NCBI GenBank assembly: GCA_003105195.1 | Contig: PQAH01000238.1 | Span: forward strand, 242 to 42,416 | Source: Bradyrhizobiaceae bacterium | GTDB taxonomy: Bacteria; Pseudomonadota; Alphaproteobacteria; Rhizobiales; Xanthobacteraceae | Reading direction: 5' to 3' | DNA length: 42,175 nucleotides | Shown: positions 25,732-33,532 of the stretch, piece after piece | Position numbering within the stretch: the stretch's first letter is position 1 | Layout: every line of letters starts with the position of its first letter | Program-made: the position numbers and the translations under genes | The notes under the pieces: model-generated | Told to the model about the DNA's origin: nothing | Database searches by the model: none | Seen by the model: only the letters and a program-made list of their open reading frames with translations

Positions 25732-26202
25732 TCATTTCACGATGACGATGCCGATCATGCCGGCTTCGCGGTGACCCGGGATCAGGCACCCGTACTCGAA
25801 CCGTCCGCGCTTGGTGAAGCGCCAGAGGATCTCGTTCTTCTTCTGCGGCGCCACGCGCTTGGCGTTGGGGTCGTCGTGCTCCATCTCGGGGTTCTTCTTC
25901 ATCTCCTCGGCGTGCTTCACGTTCTCCTCGGTCGTGGCGAGCACGAACTCGTGCTCGAGGGCGCCGGCGTTGGCGAGCACGAACTTGATCTGCTCGCCGC
26001 GCTTGACCTCGATGCGGTCGGGAACGAACAGCATCTTGCCGTCCGCCTCCTGCATCGTGACCGTGACGGTGCGGAACTTACGCTTCGGGTTGCCCGGCTC
26101 TCCCGCCGAGAAAGTCCCGTGACTGTGCCCGGGTGCGCCGGCCGCGAGCGCGGTCCCGGTCATGGTCGCGGCGGCGAGGAGGGAGGCGATCGCGAGTCTC
26201 AT
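25732..26202 (-). CDS. periplasmic cupredoxin (plastocyanin/azurin-like)
   Basis: A 156-residue exported blue-copper protein. Signal peptide residues 1-21. Type 1 copper ligands are His84 (LEHEF), Cys139, His144 and Met149 (YGCLIPGHREAGM). A His/Lys/Met-rich insertion (HAEEMKKNPEMEHDDPNAK, about 97-115) separates the strands. It lies 15 bp after the multicopper oxidase and 50 bp before cusF, so it is part of the same transcript. It may accept electrons from the oxidase or store Cu. Similar proteins are common next to CopA-type oxidases. Confidence 0.92.
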   Translation of the reverse strand: MRLAIASLLAAATMTGTALAAGAPGHSHGTFSAGEPGNPKRKFRTVTVTMQEADGKMLFVPDRIEVKRGEQIKFVLANAGALEHEFVLATTEENVKHAEEMKKNPEMEHDDPNAKRVAPQKKNEILWRFTKRGRFEYGCLIPGHREAGMIGIVIVK

Positions 26203-26217
26203 GCTGCTGTCCTTTTC

Positions 26218-27600
26218 TCAATGACCTTTGTGGCCCGCCTTCGGCTTGACGACGCGAAGGTCCGCCTTGGAGTTCCCGGAACCCGGTTCGATGTGGCGCG
26301 TCGGAGCGCTTGCGGCGGACCGCGGCACCTCGCGCGCCACGGTGCCCTCGGGATGCGCGTACCAGCCGGGATCGGCATAGTCGTCGGCGCCGATGCCGTC
26401 GCGCACCTTCACGACCGAGAACATCCCGCCCATCTCGATCGGGCCGAACTGCCCGAACCCCGTCATCATCGGCAGGGTGTTGTCGGGCATCGGCATCTCC
26501 ATCTCGCCCATCTCGGCCATGCCGGCCGAGCCCATCGGCATGTAATCGGGGACCAGGCGGCGGATGCTCCGGGCGACGTCGCGCTTCTGCACGCCGATGA
26601 AGTTCTTCACATTGTGGCCCATGGCGTTCATGGTGTGATGCGACTTGTGGCAATGGATCGCCCAGTCTCCCGGCACGTCCGCCTTGAACTCGAAGGCGCG
26701 CATCGCGCCCACCGGCACGTCGATCGAGGTCTCCGGCCAGCGCGCGCTCTCCTGTACCCAGCCGCCGTCCGTGCAGGTGACCGAGAAATGGTAGCCGTGC
26801 ATGTGGATCGGGTGGTTGGTCATCGACAGGTTGCCCATCCGGACCCGGACGCGGTCGCCGGTCCGCGCCACCAGGTGATCGATGCCCGGGAACACGCGGG
26901 TGTTCCAGGTCCACAGGTTGAAGTCGGTCATCTCGTTGACGTTCGGCACATAGGCGCCGGGATCGATCGCGAAGGCCGAGATCAGGAACACGAAATCGCG
27001 GTCGACGCGCATGAAGGCCGGGTCGCGCGGGTGGACCACGAAGAAGCCCATCATGCCCATGGCCATCTGCACCATCTCGTCGGCGTGCGGGTGGTACATG
27101 AAGGTCCCGCTCTTCTGCAGGACGAACTCGTAGACGAAGGTCTTGCCCGGCTTGATGTGCGGCTGGGTCAGGCCGCCGACGCCGTCCATCCCGCTCGGCA
27201 GCAGCATGCCGTGCCAGTGCACCGTCGTGTGCTCGGGCAGCCGGTTGGTGACGAAGATGCGCACCTTGTCGCCCTCGACCGCCTCGATGGTCGGTCCCGG
27301 CGACTGGCCGTTGTAGCCCCACAGGTGCGCCTTCATGCCGGGCGCGATCTCGCGCACGACCGGCTCGGCCACGAGATGGAACTCCTTCCAGTCGCCGTTC
27401 ATGCGCCAGGGCAGGGTCCAGCCGTTGAGCGTGACGACCGGCTGATAGTCGGGGCCGCTCGAGGGAAAGAGCGGGGGCTGCATGGTGCTCACCGTCGAGG
27501 TGGGCGCCTCCGGGACCGCGGCGGCCTGCGCGCGTCCGCTGACGGCGGCGGCGCCGGCCAGCACCGCGGCTGAGCGGATGATGTTTCGGCGTGACAGCAT
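26218..27600 (-). CDS. two-domain-type multicopper oxidase with Met-rich C-terminal tail
   Basis: A 460-residue oxidase with a twin-arginine signal (LSRRNIIRSA, 1-27), so exported folded. All four copper motifs are present: HWHG (128-131), HPH (170-172), HPIHMHG (263-269) and HCHKSHHTMNAM (316-327), with type 1 ligands His263, Cys317, His322 and Met327. Only ~90 residues separate HPH from HPIHMHG. In three-domain enzymes such as CueO the gap is about 300, while in the small laccase SLAC it is about 75. The first domain has no type 1 Cys. I therefore infer a two-domain, SLAC-like oxidase rather than a classical CopA. Residues ~350-395 are Met-rich. A likely role is oxidation of Cu(I) in the periplasm. 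Confidence 0.9.
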   Translation of the reverse strand: MLSRRNIIRSAAVLAGAAAVSGRAQAAAVPEAPTSTVSTMQPPLFPSSGPDYQPVVTLNGWTLPWRMNGDWKEFHLVAEPVVREIAPGMKAHLWGYNGQSPGPTIEAVEGDKVRIFVTNRLPEHTTVHWHGMLLPSGMDGVGGLTQPHIKPGKTFVYEFVLQKSGTFMYHPHADEMVQMAMGMMGFFVVHPRDPAFMRVDRDFVFLISAFAIDPGAYVPNVNEMTDFNLWTWNTRVFPGIDHLVARTGDRVRVRMGNLSMTNHPIHMHGYHFSVTCTDGGWVQESARWPETSIDVPVGAMRAFEFKADVPGDWAIHCHKSHHTMNAMGHNVKNFIGVQKRDVARSIRRLVPDYMPMGSAGMAEMGEMEMPMPDNTLPMMTGFGQFGPIEMGGMFSVVKVRDGIGADDYADPGWYAHPEGTVAREVPRSAASAPTRHIEPGSGNSKADLRVVKPKAGHKGH

Positions 27601-27614
27601 GGGGGTCTCCGTTC

Positions 27615-29063
27615 TCAATGTCCGGGGGCATCGGCGGCGGCCATCGGCACGCCGGCGGACGCGCCGCCTGCCTCCGCGGTTCCGCCGCCCACGACGGCGC
27701 CGATGAGGTTGGTTTCGGCGAGCCAGAACTCGCGCTGCGCGTCGATCGCCGCCGTGGTGGCGGCGATCCTCTGGCGCGCCTCGGCCAGCAGGGCGAACAC
27801 GTCGATCTGCATGGCGTTGTAGCGAAGCAGGGTCTCCTCCGAGATGATCCGGCGCAGCGGCAGTACCTCGCGCCGGTAGTGGGCCGCGATGTCGTAGGTC
27901 GAGCGGTAGGTCCGGTAGGCGTCGCGCGCCTCCGAACGGACCGACACGGCGCGATCGACCAGCCGGTTGACGGCCTGCAGGTAGGTCTCGTTCGCCTGCC
28001 TGGCACGGACCTCGCCGCCGTCGAAGATCGGAATCTGCAGCTCCAGCTCGAAGCCGCGCGCCCGTTCCTTGTGCCCGGTCTCGCGCTCGGTCTTGCTCTG
28101 CCGGACGCCGCTCAGCTCGAGCAGGTTGACGAAGCGCGTCGCCTGCGTGAGGCCGAGGTTCCGCGAGACGGCGGCGAGCTCGATCCGGGCGATCTGCAGA
28201 TCGAGCCGGCGCGCGACCGCCTCGGCCTCGATCGCCGGGAGCGCGCGCGGCCGCGCCGGCGGCGGCGGCATCCGGGTCGGCAGCCTGAAGCCGAGGTCGG
28301 CGCCCCACAGCCCGAGGATGCGCGCGAGCCGCTCGCGCTCCGATGCGGCGCGCTGACGCGCGGTGGCGAGCTGGGCCGTGAGCTCGGCGTAGAAGACCTG
28401 CTCGCGGGCCTGGTCGAGCTTGTTCACCGCGCCGCTCTCGCCGAGGCGCTGCGACAGCCGCGAGGCGGCCTCGGCGGCGGACTGCGACTCGCCCAGGAAA
28501 TGCGCGAGCTCGCGCGCCGCGACCGCGCGGTGATAGGCGCGCCGCGCCTCCTGGGCGACGCGCAGGGTCTCGTCGGCCGCGCGCAGCTGCGCCTGGCGGA
28601 AGCGATCGCTCGCGATCTCGGCGCGCGCCGGCAGCGTGAGCAGCGCCAGGATGTTGGCGACGATGCGCTTCTCGATCTCGATCTCGGCGCTGCTCGAGAT
28701 GCGCTCCACCGAGATCGTGGGGTTCGGCGGCAGGCTCGCCTGCAGCCGCGCGGCCTCGGCGAGGCCGAGCTCGTTGTAGGCGGCCTGCAGGCCGCGATTG
28801 TTGAGGAGCGCGACCTGGACCGCAGTCTCGGCCGTCAGCGTGCGTGCGAGCAGCCGCGCCACCGCGTCGCGCGCGGCCGCGGCGTCCTCCTCGCTGCGCA
28901 GCGCCGCCGCCTGCTTGCCGAGCTCGACGGCGGCGACCTCCTTGACGAGGTCCATGCCACCATCGGGCGAGAATCCGGCGCAGCCGCCCAGCAGCAGGGC
29001 CGCGAGCAGGGACGCCGAGGGCCGCAGGCGCCCGGCGCGCGGTCCGGGATGGGAACCGTTCAT
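27615..29063 (-). CDS. cusC: TolC-family outer-membrane channel of the Cus efflux system
   Basis: A 482-residue outer-membrane efflux protein. The lipoprotein signal ends LLGGC (Cys about 29), so it is acylated. Two OEP repeats follow, with long Ala/Arg/Glu-rich helices: ALLNNRGLQAAYNELGLAEA opens the first, and IPIFDGGEVRARQANETYLQAVNRL lies in the second. The start at 29063 (MNGSHPG) was chosen because it precedes the lipobox properly; the frame extends to 29375 without coding character. It lies between the small lipoprotein gene (10 bp) and the oxidase gene (14 bp). It would form the outer channel for CusBA. Confidence 0.9.
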   Translation of the reverse strand: MNGSHPGPRAGRLRPSASLLAALLLGGCAGFSPDGGMDLVKEVAAVELGKQAAALRSEEDAAAARDAVARLLARTLTAETAVQVALLNNRGLQAAYNELGLAEAARLQASLPPNPTISVERISSSAEIEIEKRIVANILALLTLPARAEIASDRFRQAQLRAADETLRVAQEARRAYHRAVAARELAHFLGESQSAAEAASRLSQRLGESGAVNKLDQAREQVFYAELTAQLATARQRAASERERLARILGLWGADLGFRLPTRMPPPPARPRALPAIEAEAVARRLDLQIARIELAAVSRNLGLTQATRFVNLLELSGVRQSKTERETGHKERARGFELELQIPIFDGGEVRARQANETYLQAVNRLVDRAVSVRSEARDAYRTYRSTYDIAAHYRREVLPLRRIISEETLLRYNAMQIDVFALLAEARQRIAATTAAIDAQREFWLAETNLIGAVVGGGTAEAGGASAGVPMAAADAPGH

Positions 29064-29073
29064 GGCGCGGCTC

Positions 29074-29349
29074 CTATTCGCTCGACCGCGGGGCGACGCG
29101 CTCGTTCTGCTCGCGCCAGTCGCCCGGCGCGACGGGGCGCCGGCCGACATAGATCCCGAGCGTGGAGCGGTAGCCGACCGCCGGCACCCGCACGTTCGGG
29201 TCGGACGGGTCGGGACCGACGACCGGTGCGCCGGCGGCGGTGCAGCCGGCCAGCAGCGCGAGCGCCGCAAACACTGCAAATCTCGCGGGTCGCGGCGAGC
29301 GCGGCTGCGCGCCGCGAGTCGCACGACGGACGGGAGTTCCCCTGAACAT
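29074..29349 (-). CDS. small lipoprotein preceding cusC
   Basis: A 91-residue protein with an unusually Arg-rich n-region (about 22 residues), a hydrophobic core and the lipobox LLAGC (Cys about 36). The mature part is short and Pro/Arg-rich (PDPSDPNVRVPAVGYRSTLG), with YVGRRPVAPGDWREQNERV near the end. It lies 10 bp upstream of cusC. Similar short lipoproteins occur next to CusC/TolC genes in Bradyrhizobium-like copper clusters as far as I know. Function is unknown. The true start may be a later one nearer the hydrophobic core. Confidence 0.7.
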   Translation of the reverse strand: MFRGTPVRRATRGAQPRSPRPARFAVFAALALLAGCTAAGAPVVGPDPSDPNVRVPAVGYRSTLGIYVGRRPVAPGDWREQNERVAPRSSE

Positions 29350-29407
29350 GCGAATCCTTCCTCCACGCTGGACATGGCGCCGCCTGCGGACAGGCGTCGC
29401 GACCGGC

Positions 29408-29818
29408 TCAGTGCGGGAGGAGGGATATGGGCGGTCTGTAGAGGATGTCGGGGCCGCCGCCGGTCACGCCGCGAGATGCAAGCGGGATCTCGACCGACGC
29501 CAGGCGCGCGGGGGCTTCGACCGCGACGATGCTCGCCGGCAGCAGGCTCACGCAGAACAGGCCGCAGCAGCCCGAACCGGCTGCCGGACTTCCCTGATCC
29601 TGCCCGTCGTCCGGAGCAGCGCCGTCATGGTGCCCATGGGTGTCGGCGCCCGCGCCCTCATCGTGCACGTGAGCGGCGCCGTCGCCGAGGCAATGTGCGC
29701 TGCGCGCCGCATCGCCGAGCGCGAAGGCCGCCGCGGGCGCCAGCACGCAGGCGAGGTAAAGCGCGGCAAGCATGCCGGCCGATCTCACTCTCCAAGCGGT
29801 GCCGAGCCGTGAAAGCAT
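29408..29818 (-). CDS. exported His/Cys-rich small protein
   Basis: A 136-residue protein with a signal peptide (about 1-34) and a His/Asp-rich segment (AHVHDEGAGADTHGHHDG, about 49-66) suited to metal binding. SGCCGLFCVSLLPAS (about 82-96) follows, and the end is DILYRPPISLLPH. The pattern signal - His/Cys region - C..xFC/CFSL - xRPP resembles the product of 35407-35730 and recalls DUF2946-type proteins. It begins the second half of the copper cluster, 103 bp after the cytochrome gene, with its own possible promoter. Confidence 0.68.
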   Translation of the reverse strand: MLSRLGTAWRVRSAGMLAALYLACVLAPAAAFALGDAARSAHCLGDGAAHVHDEGAGADTHGHHDGAAPDDGQDQGSPAAGSGCCGLFCVSLLPASIVAVEAPARLASVEIPLASRGVTGGGPDILYRPPISLLPH

Positions 29819-29867
29819 TGCGGTTCCGGGGGCGCCTGGCTGCTGCCACGGCGTGCACGAGCGCCTC

Positions 29868-29894
29868 TATATCGCGATTTGCCGTCCCGGCAAA
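29868..29894 (-). promoter_or_regulatory. possible internal promoter with dyad in the spacer
   Basis: On the minus strand GATATA (29873-29868) could be a -10. Directly upstream is a perfect 6-5-6 dyad, TTTGCC-N5-GGCAAA (29878-29894), lying in the spacer and touching the -35 position. That is where MerR-type regulators or repressors bind. It would start transcription about 45 bp before the His/Cys-rich gene at 29818. Confidence 0.35.
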
Positions 29895-29921
29895 GACGGC
29901 TCACCGAGTTGTCATCGGGTG

Positions 29922-30362
29922 TCACATCCGATGGGGCCGTTCCACGATTCCATTCGCGGCCTGCAGCTCGCGCACGTAGCGGACGATGGCCCGCATCTGC
30001 GCCGCGCTCACCTGCGGCTGCGGCGGCATGTCGCCGAACCGCCAGTGGTGCCGGCGCACGCCGTGCCGGGCGGCAAGCAAGAACGATTCGTCCGCGTGGT
30101 GACCGGGATTGTAGATGTCGTGGATCAACGGCGGACCCCGGTCGCTCCCGGCGCCGCTCGGACCGTGGCACGACGCGCAATTGGCGTCGAAAGCGTCCTT
30201 GCCGGCGCGGGCGGCCGCCGAGAGCGCGGGAACCGTGACCGTCACCAGGCCGGCCTCGGTCCGGCTCGCCGGGGCGAACGCCTTCCACCCCAGCAGGGCG
30301 GCTCCTGCGAGCGCGACCGCGAGGGCGGCGTATCTCGTCACGGGCGTGGCTGCGGACATCAT
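29922..30362 (-). CDS. membrane-anchored cytochrome c in the cus operon
   Basis: A 146-residue monohaem cytochrome. The N-terminal uncleaved helix (about 9-28) acts as anchor or signal; the haem motif is CASCH (62-66) and the distal Met112 lies in GDMPP. The loop HDIYNPGHHADESFLLAARHGVRRHHW is unusually rich in His (six), which may bind copper. Its ATG overlaps the cusA stop (ATGA, 30359-30362), so it is translationally coupled to the pump. A hairpin CATCGG/CCGATG (29913-29933) sits on its stop codon. It could carry electrons to or from the multicopper oxidase. Confidence 0.88.
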   Translation of the reverse strand: MMSAATPVTRYAALAVALAGAALLGWKAFAPASRTEAGLVTVTVPALSAAARAGKDAFDANCASCHGPSGAGSDRGPPLIHDIYNPGHHADESFLLAARHGVRRHHWRFGDMPPQPQVSAAQMRAIVRYVRELQAANGIVERPHRM

Positions 30363-33300
30363 GCGCTCCTCGCGGCTGCGACGCCCGGCGTCGCGGGCTC
30401 CCCTTGCGCCGACGCGTCCCGGCGGCGCAGGCCATGGCCCTTCACGATCGCGTAGATCGCCGGGATCACGATCAGGGTCAGCAGGGTGGAGGACACCATG
30501 CCGCCGATCATCGGCACCGCGATGCGTTGCATGACCTCGGCCCCCGTGCCGTGGCTCCACATGATCGGCAGCAGGCCCGCCATGATGGCCGTGACGGTCA
30601 TCATCTTGGGGCGCACGCGCTCGACGGCCCCGGTCATGATCGCGGCATAGAGATCGTCCGGCGTGAAGGCGCGTCCCTGCGCCGCGCGCTCGTGCTGCAG
30701 CTCCTTCAGCGCATGGTCGAGATAGATCAGCATCACCACGCCGGTCTCGGCGGCGACGCCGGCGAGCGCGATGAAGCCGACCGCGACCGCGACCGACATG
30801 TTGAAGCCGAGCCACCACATCAGCCAGAGTCCGCCGACCAGCGCGAACGGCACCGACAGCATGACGATCAGGCTCTCGGTCACGCGGCGGAAGTTGAGGT
30901 AGAGCAGCAGGAAGATGATCAGGACCGTGATCGGCACGACGATCGCGAGCCGGGCCTTGGCACGCTCGAGGTACTCGAACTGGCCGCTCCAGGCGACGTA
31001 GGTGCCGGGCGGGAAGGCGATCTCGCCGGCCACCGCCTTCTGCGCCTCGGCGACGTAGCCGCCGAGGTCGCGGTCGCGGATGTCGACATAGATGTAGACC
31101 GCGAGCTGCGCGTTCTCGGTGCGGATGGTCGCGGGGCCGCGCGCGAGCGAGACCCGGGCGAGATCGCCGAGCGGCACCGTGCCGCCTTCGGCGAGCGGCA
31201 CCAGCACCTCGCGGGCGATCGACTGCGGGTCGCTGCGCAGGTCCCTCGGATAGCGGATCGCGACGCCGTAGCGCTCGCGGCCCTCCACGGTGGTCGTGAC
31301 GGTCTCGGCGCCCAGCGCGCTCGCGATCATGCCCTGGACGTCGCCGATGGTCAGCCCGTAGCGCGCGAGCTGCGCGCGGTCCGGCTCGATGTCGAGATAG
31401 TAGCCGCCGATCACGCGCTCCGCATAGGCGCTCGCGGTGCCCGGGACGGCGCGCAGCACGGTCTCGATGCGGCGCGCGAGCTTCTCCATCTCGGCGAGAT
31501 CGGTGCCGTAGACCTTGACGCCGACCGGCGTGCGGATGCCGGTCGCGAGCATGTCGATGCGCGCCTTGATCGGCATGGTCCAGGCATTGGAGACGCCGGG
31601 AAACTGCAGCGCCTTGTCCATCTCGGCGACGAGCCGGTCGACCGTCATGCCGGGACGCCACTCGCCCTCGGGCTTCAGGTTGATCACGGTCTCGAACATC
31701 TCGGTCGGGGCCGGATCGGTCGCGGTGGCGGCGCGCCCCGCCTTGCCCCAGGTCGAAGCGACCTCGGGAAACGACTTGATGATGCGGTTCTGGGTCTGCA
31801 GGAGCTCCGCCGCCTTGGTGACCGAGAGCCCGGGCAGGGTGGTCGGCATGTAGAACAGCGTGCCCTCGTTCAGGGTCGGCATGAACTCGGTGCCGAGGCG
31901 CGCGGCGGGCCAGAGGCTGCCGGCCAGCACGGCGAGCGCCACCAGGATGGTCGCGGCCTTGAAGCGCAGCGCCAGGCGGATCACGGGCCGGTAGATCCAG
32001 ATCAGGAAGCGGTTCACCGGATTGCGGTGCTCGGGGACGATGCGCCCGCGCACGAACAGGAGCATGAGCGCGGGGACGAGGGTGACCGAGAGCAGGGCGG
32101 CCGCGGCCATCGCGAACGTCTTGGTGAAGGCGAGCGGCTTGAACATGCGGCCTTCCTGCGCCTCCAGCGCGAAGATCGGCAGGAACGACACCGTGATGAT
32201 CAGCAGGCTGAAGAACAGCGCCGGGCCGACCTCGACCGCGGCTGCGATCAGCACCTCGGCGCGCGGCTTGCCGGGCGGGGCGCGCTCGAGATGCTTGTGG
32301 GCGTTCTCGATCATGACGATGGCGGCGTCGACCATCGCGCCGATGGCGATCGCGATGCCGCCGAGGCTCATGATGTTGGAGCTCAAACCGAGGAGCTGCA
32401 TCAGCGAATAGGCCATGAGGACGCCGAGCGGGAGGGTGATGATCGCGACCAGCGCGCTGCGCACGTGCAGCAGGAACACGATGCAGACCAGCGCGACGAT
32501 CAGGCTCTCCTCGACGAGCGTGCGCTTGAGGGTGTCGATCGCGCGGTAGATCAGGTCGGAACGGTCGTAGACGGTCTCGAGCGTGACCCCTGCCGGCAGC
32601 GCCGGCGCGATCTCGGCGAGCCGCTGCTTGACGCGCTGGATCACGCCGAGGGCGTTCTCGCCGAAGCGCTGCAGCGCGATGCCGGTGACGACCTCGCCCT
32701 CGCCGTCGAGCTCGGCGATGCCGCGGCGCTCGTCGGCGGTGAGCTCGACGCGCGCCACGTCCCGCAGCAGCACCGGCACGCCGCGCTCGGACTTGACCAC
32801 GATCTGCTCGAGATCGGCGAGGCCGCGGATATAGCCGCGCCCGCGGATCGCGAACTCGGTCTCGGCGAGCTCCACGGTGCGGCCGCCGACGTCCTGGTTG
32901 CTGGCCCGCAGGGCGTCGCGGATGCGCGAGACCGGGATGCCGAGAGCCTGCAGGCGGCGCGGGTCGACCACCACCGCGTACTGCTTGACGAAGCCGCCGA
33001 CGCTCGCGACCTCGGCGACGCCCTCCGCCTTGGCGAGGGCGAAGCGGATGTACCAGTCCTGCAGGGTGCGCAGCTCGGCGAGGGTCTGCTGCGCCCCGCG
33101 CACGACGTACTGGTAGACCCAGCCGACGCCGGTGGCGTCCGGCCCGAGCGAGGGCGAGACGCCCGGCGGCAGGCGGCGCGCCGCGGCGTTGAGATATTCC
33201 AGGACGCGCGAGCGCGCCCAGTAGAGGTCGGTGCCGTCCTCGAAGATCACGTAGACGAAGGAGGCGCCGAAGAAGGAGAAGCCGCGCACCACGCGCGACT

Positions 33301-33532
33301 TCGGCACGCTGAGCATGGCCGTGGTGAGCGGGTAGGTGACCTGGTCCTCGACCACCTGCGGGGCCTGGCCCGGATATTCGGTGTAGACGATCACCTGGAC
33401 GTCGGAGAGGTCGGGAATCGCGTCGAGCGGGACGCGCACCACCGCATAGAGGCCGGCGAGGGTGAGGAAGAGGCTGGCGAGGCCGACCAGGAACAGGTTG
33501 CGCGCGGACCAGCGGATGAGGGTGGCGATCAT
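30359..33532 (-). CDS. cusA: HME-family RND efflux pump (CusA/CzcA)
   Basis: A 1057-residue inner-membrane RND transporter of the heavy-metal-efflux group. TM1 is at about 10-32, the first porter region includes PGQAPQVVEDQVTYPLTTAM, and the TM4 proton-relay Asp402 lies in GAMVDAAIVMIENAHK, the CusA-type version. RIDMLATGIRTPVGVKVYGTDL and the last TM segments (GFIALAGVAAETGVVMLIYL) also match CusA better than CzcA. It exports Cu(I)/Ag(I) using the proton gradient together with CusB and CusC. It overlaps cusB (ATGA, 33529-33532) and the cytochrome gene. Which Met residues form the substrate cluster could not be fixed by eye. Confidence 0.94.
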   Translation of the reverse strand: MIATLIRWSARNLFLVGLASLFLTLAGLYAVVRVPLDAIPDLSDVQVIVYTEYPGQAPQVVEDQVTYPLTTAMLSVPKSRVVRGFSFFGASFVYVIFEDGTDLYWARSRVLEYLNAAARRLPPGVSPSLGPDATGVGWVYQYVVRGAQQTLAELRTLQDWYIRFALAKAEGVAEVASVGGFVKQYAVVVDPRRLQALGIPVSRIRDALRASNQDVGGRTVELAETEFAIRGRGYIRGLADLEQIVVKSERGVPVLLRDVARVELTADERRGIAELDGEGEVVTGIALQRFGENALGVIQRVKQRLAEIAPALPAGVTLETVYDRSDLIYRAIDTLKRTLVEESLIVALVCIVFLLHVRSALVAIITLPLGVLMAYSLMQLLGLSSNIMSLGGIAIAIGAMVDAAIVMIENAHKHLERAPPGKPRAEVLIAAAVEVGPALFFSLLIITVSFLPIFALEAQEGRMFKPLAFTKTFAMAAAALLSVTLVPALMLLFVRGRIVPEHRNPVNRFLIWIYRPVIRLALRFKAATILVALAVLAGSLWPAARLGTEFMPTLNEGTLFYMPTTLPGLSVTKAAELLQTQNRIIKSFPEVASTWGKAGRAATATDPAPTEMFETVINLKPEGEWRPGMTVDRLVAEMDKALQFPGVSNAWTMPIKARIDMLATGIRTPVGVKVYGTDLAEMEKLARRIETVLRAVPGTASAYAERVIGGYYLDIEPDRAQLARYGLTIGDVQGMIASALGAETVTTTVEGRERYGVAIRYPRDLRSDPQSIAREVLVPLAEGGTVPLGDLARVSLARGPATIRTENAQLAVYIYVDIRDRDLGGYVAEAQKAVAGEIAFPPGTYVAWSGQFEYLERAKARLAIVVPITVLIIFLLLYLNFRRVTESLIVMLSVPFALVGGLWLMWWLGFNMSVAVAVGFIALAGVAAETGVVMLIYLDHALKELQHERAAQGRAFTPDDLYAAIMTGAVERVRPKMMTVTAIMAGLLPIMWSHGTGAEVMQRIAVPMIGGMVSSTLLTLIVIPAIYAIVKGHGLRRRDASAQGEPATPGVAAARSA

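Noticed and set aside
26078-28006. A 642-codon minus-strand frame and a 600-codon plus-strand frame over the oxidase/cupredoxin genes
   Set aside because: Both are compositional shadows of the oxidase, whose copper motifs are all in the annotated frame.
30359-33532. Possible loss of the CusA three-methionine substrate cluster
   Set aside because: I could not align the E. coli residues reliably by eye, so no claim is made; an alignment would settle it.
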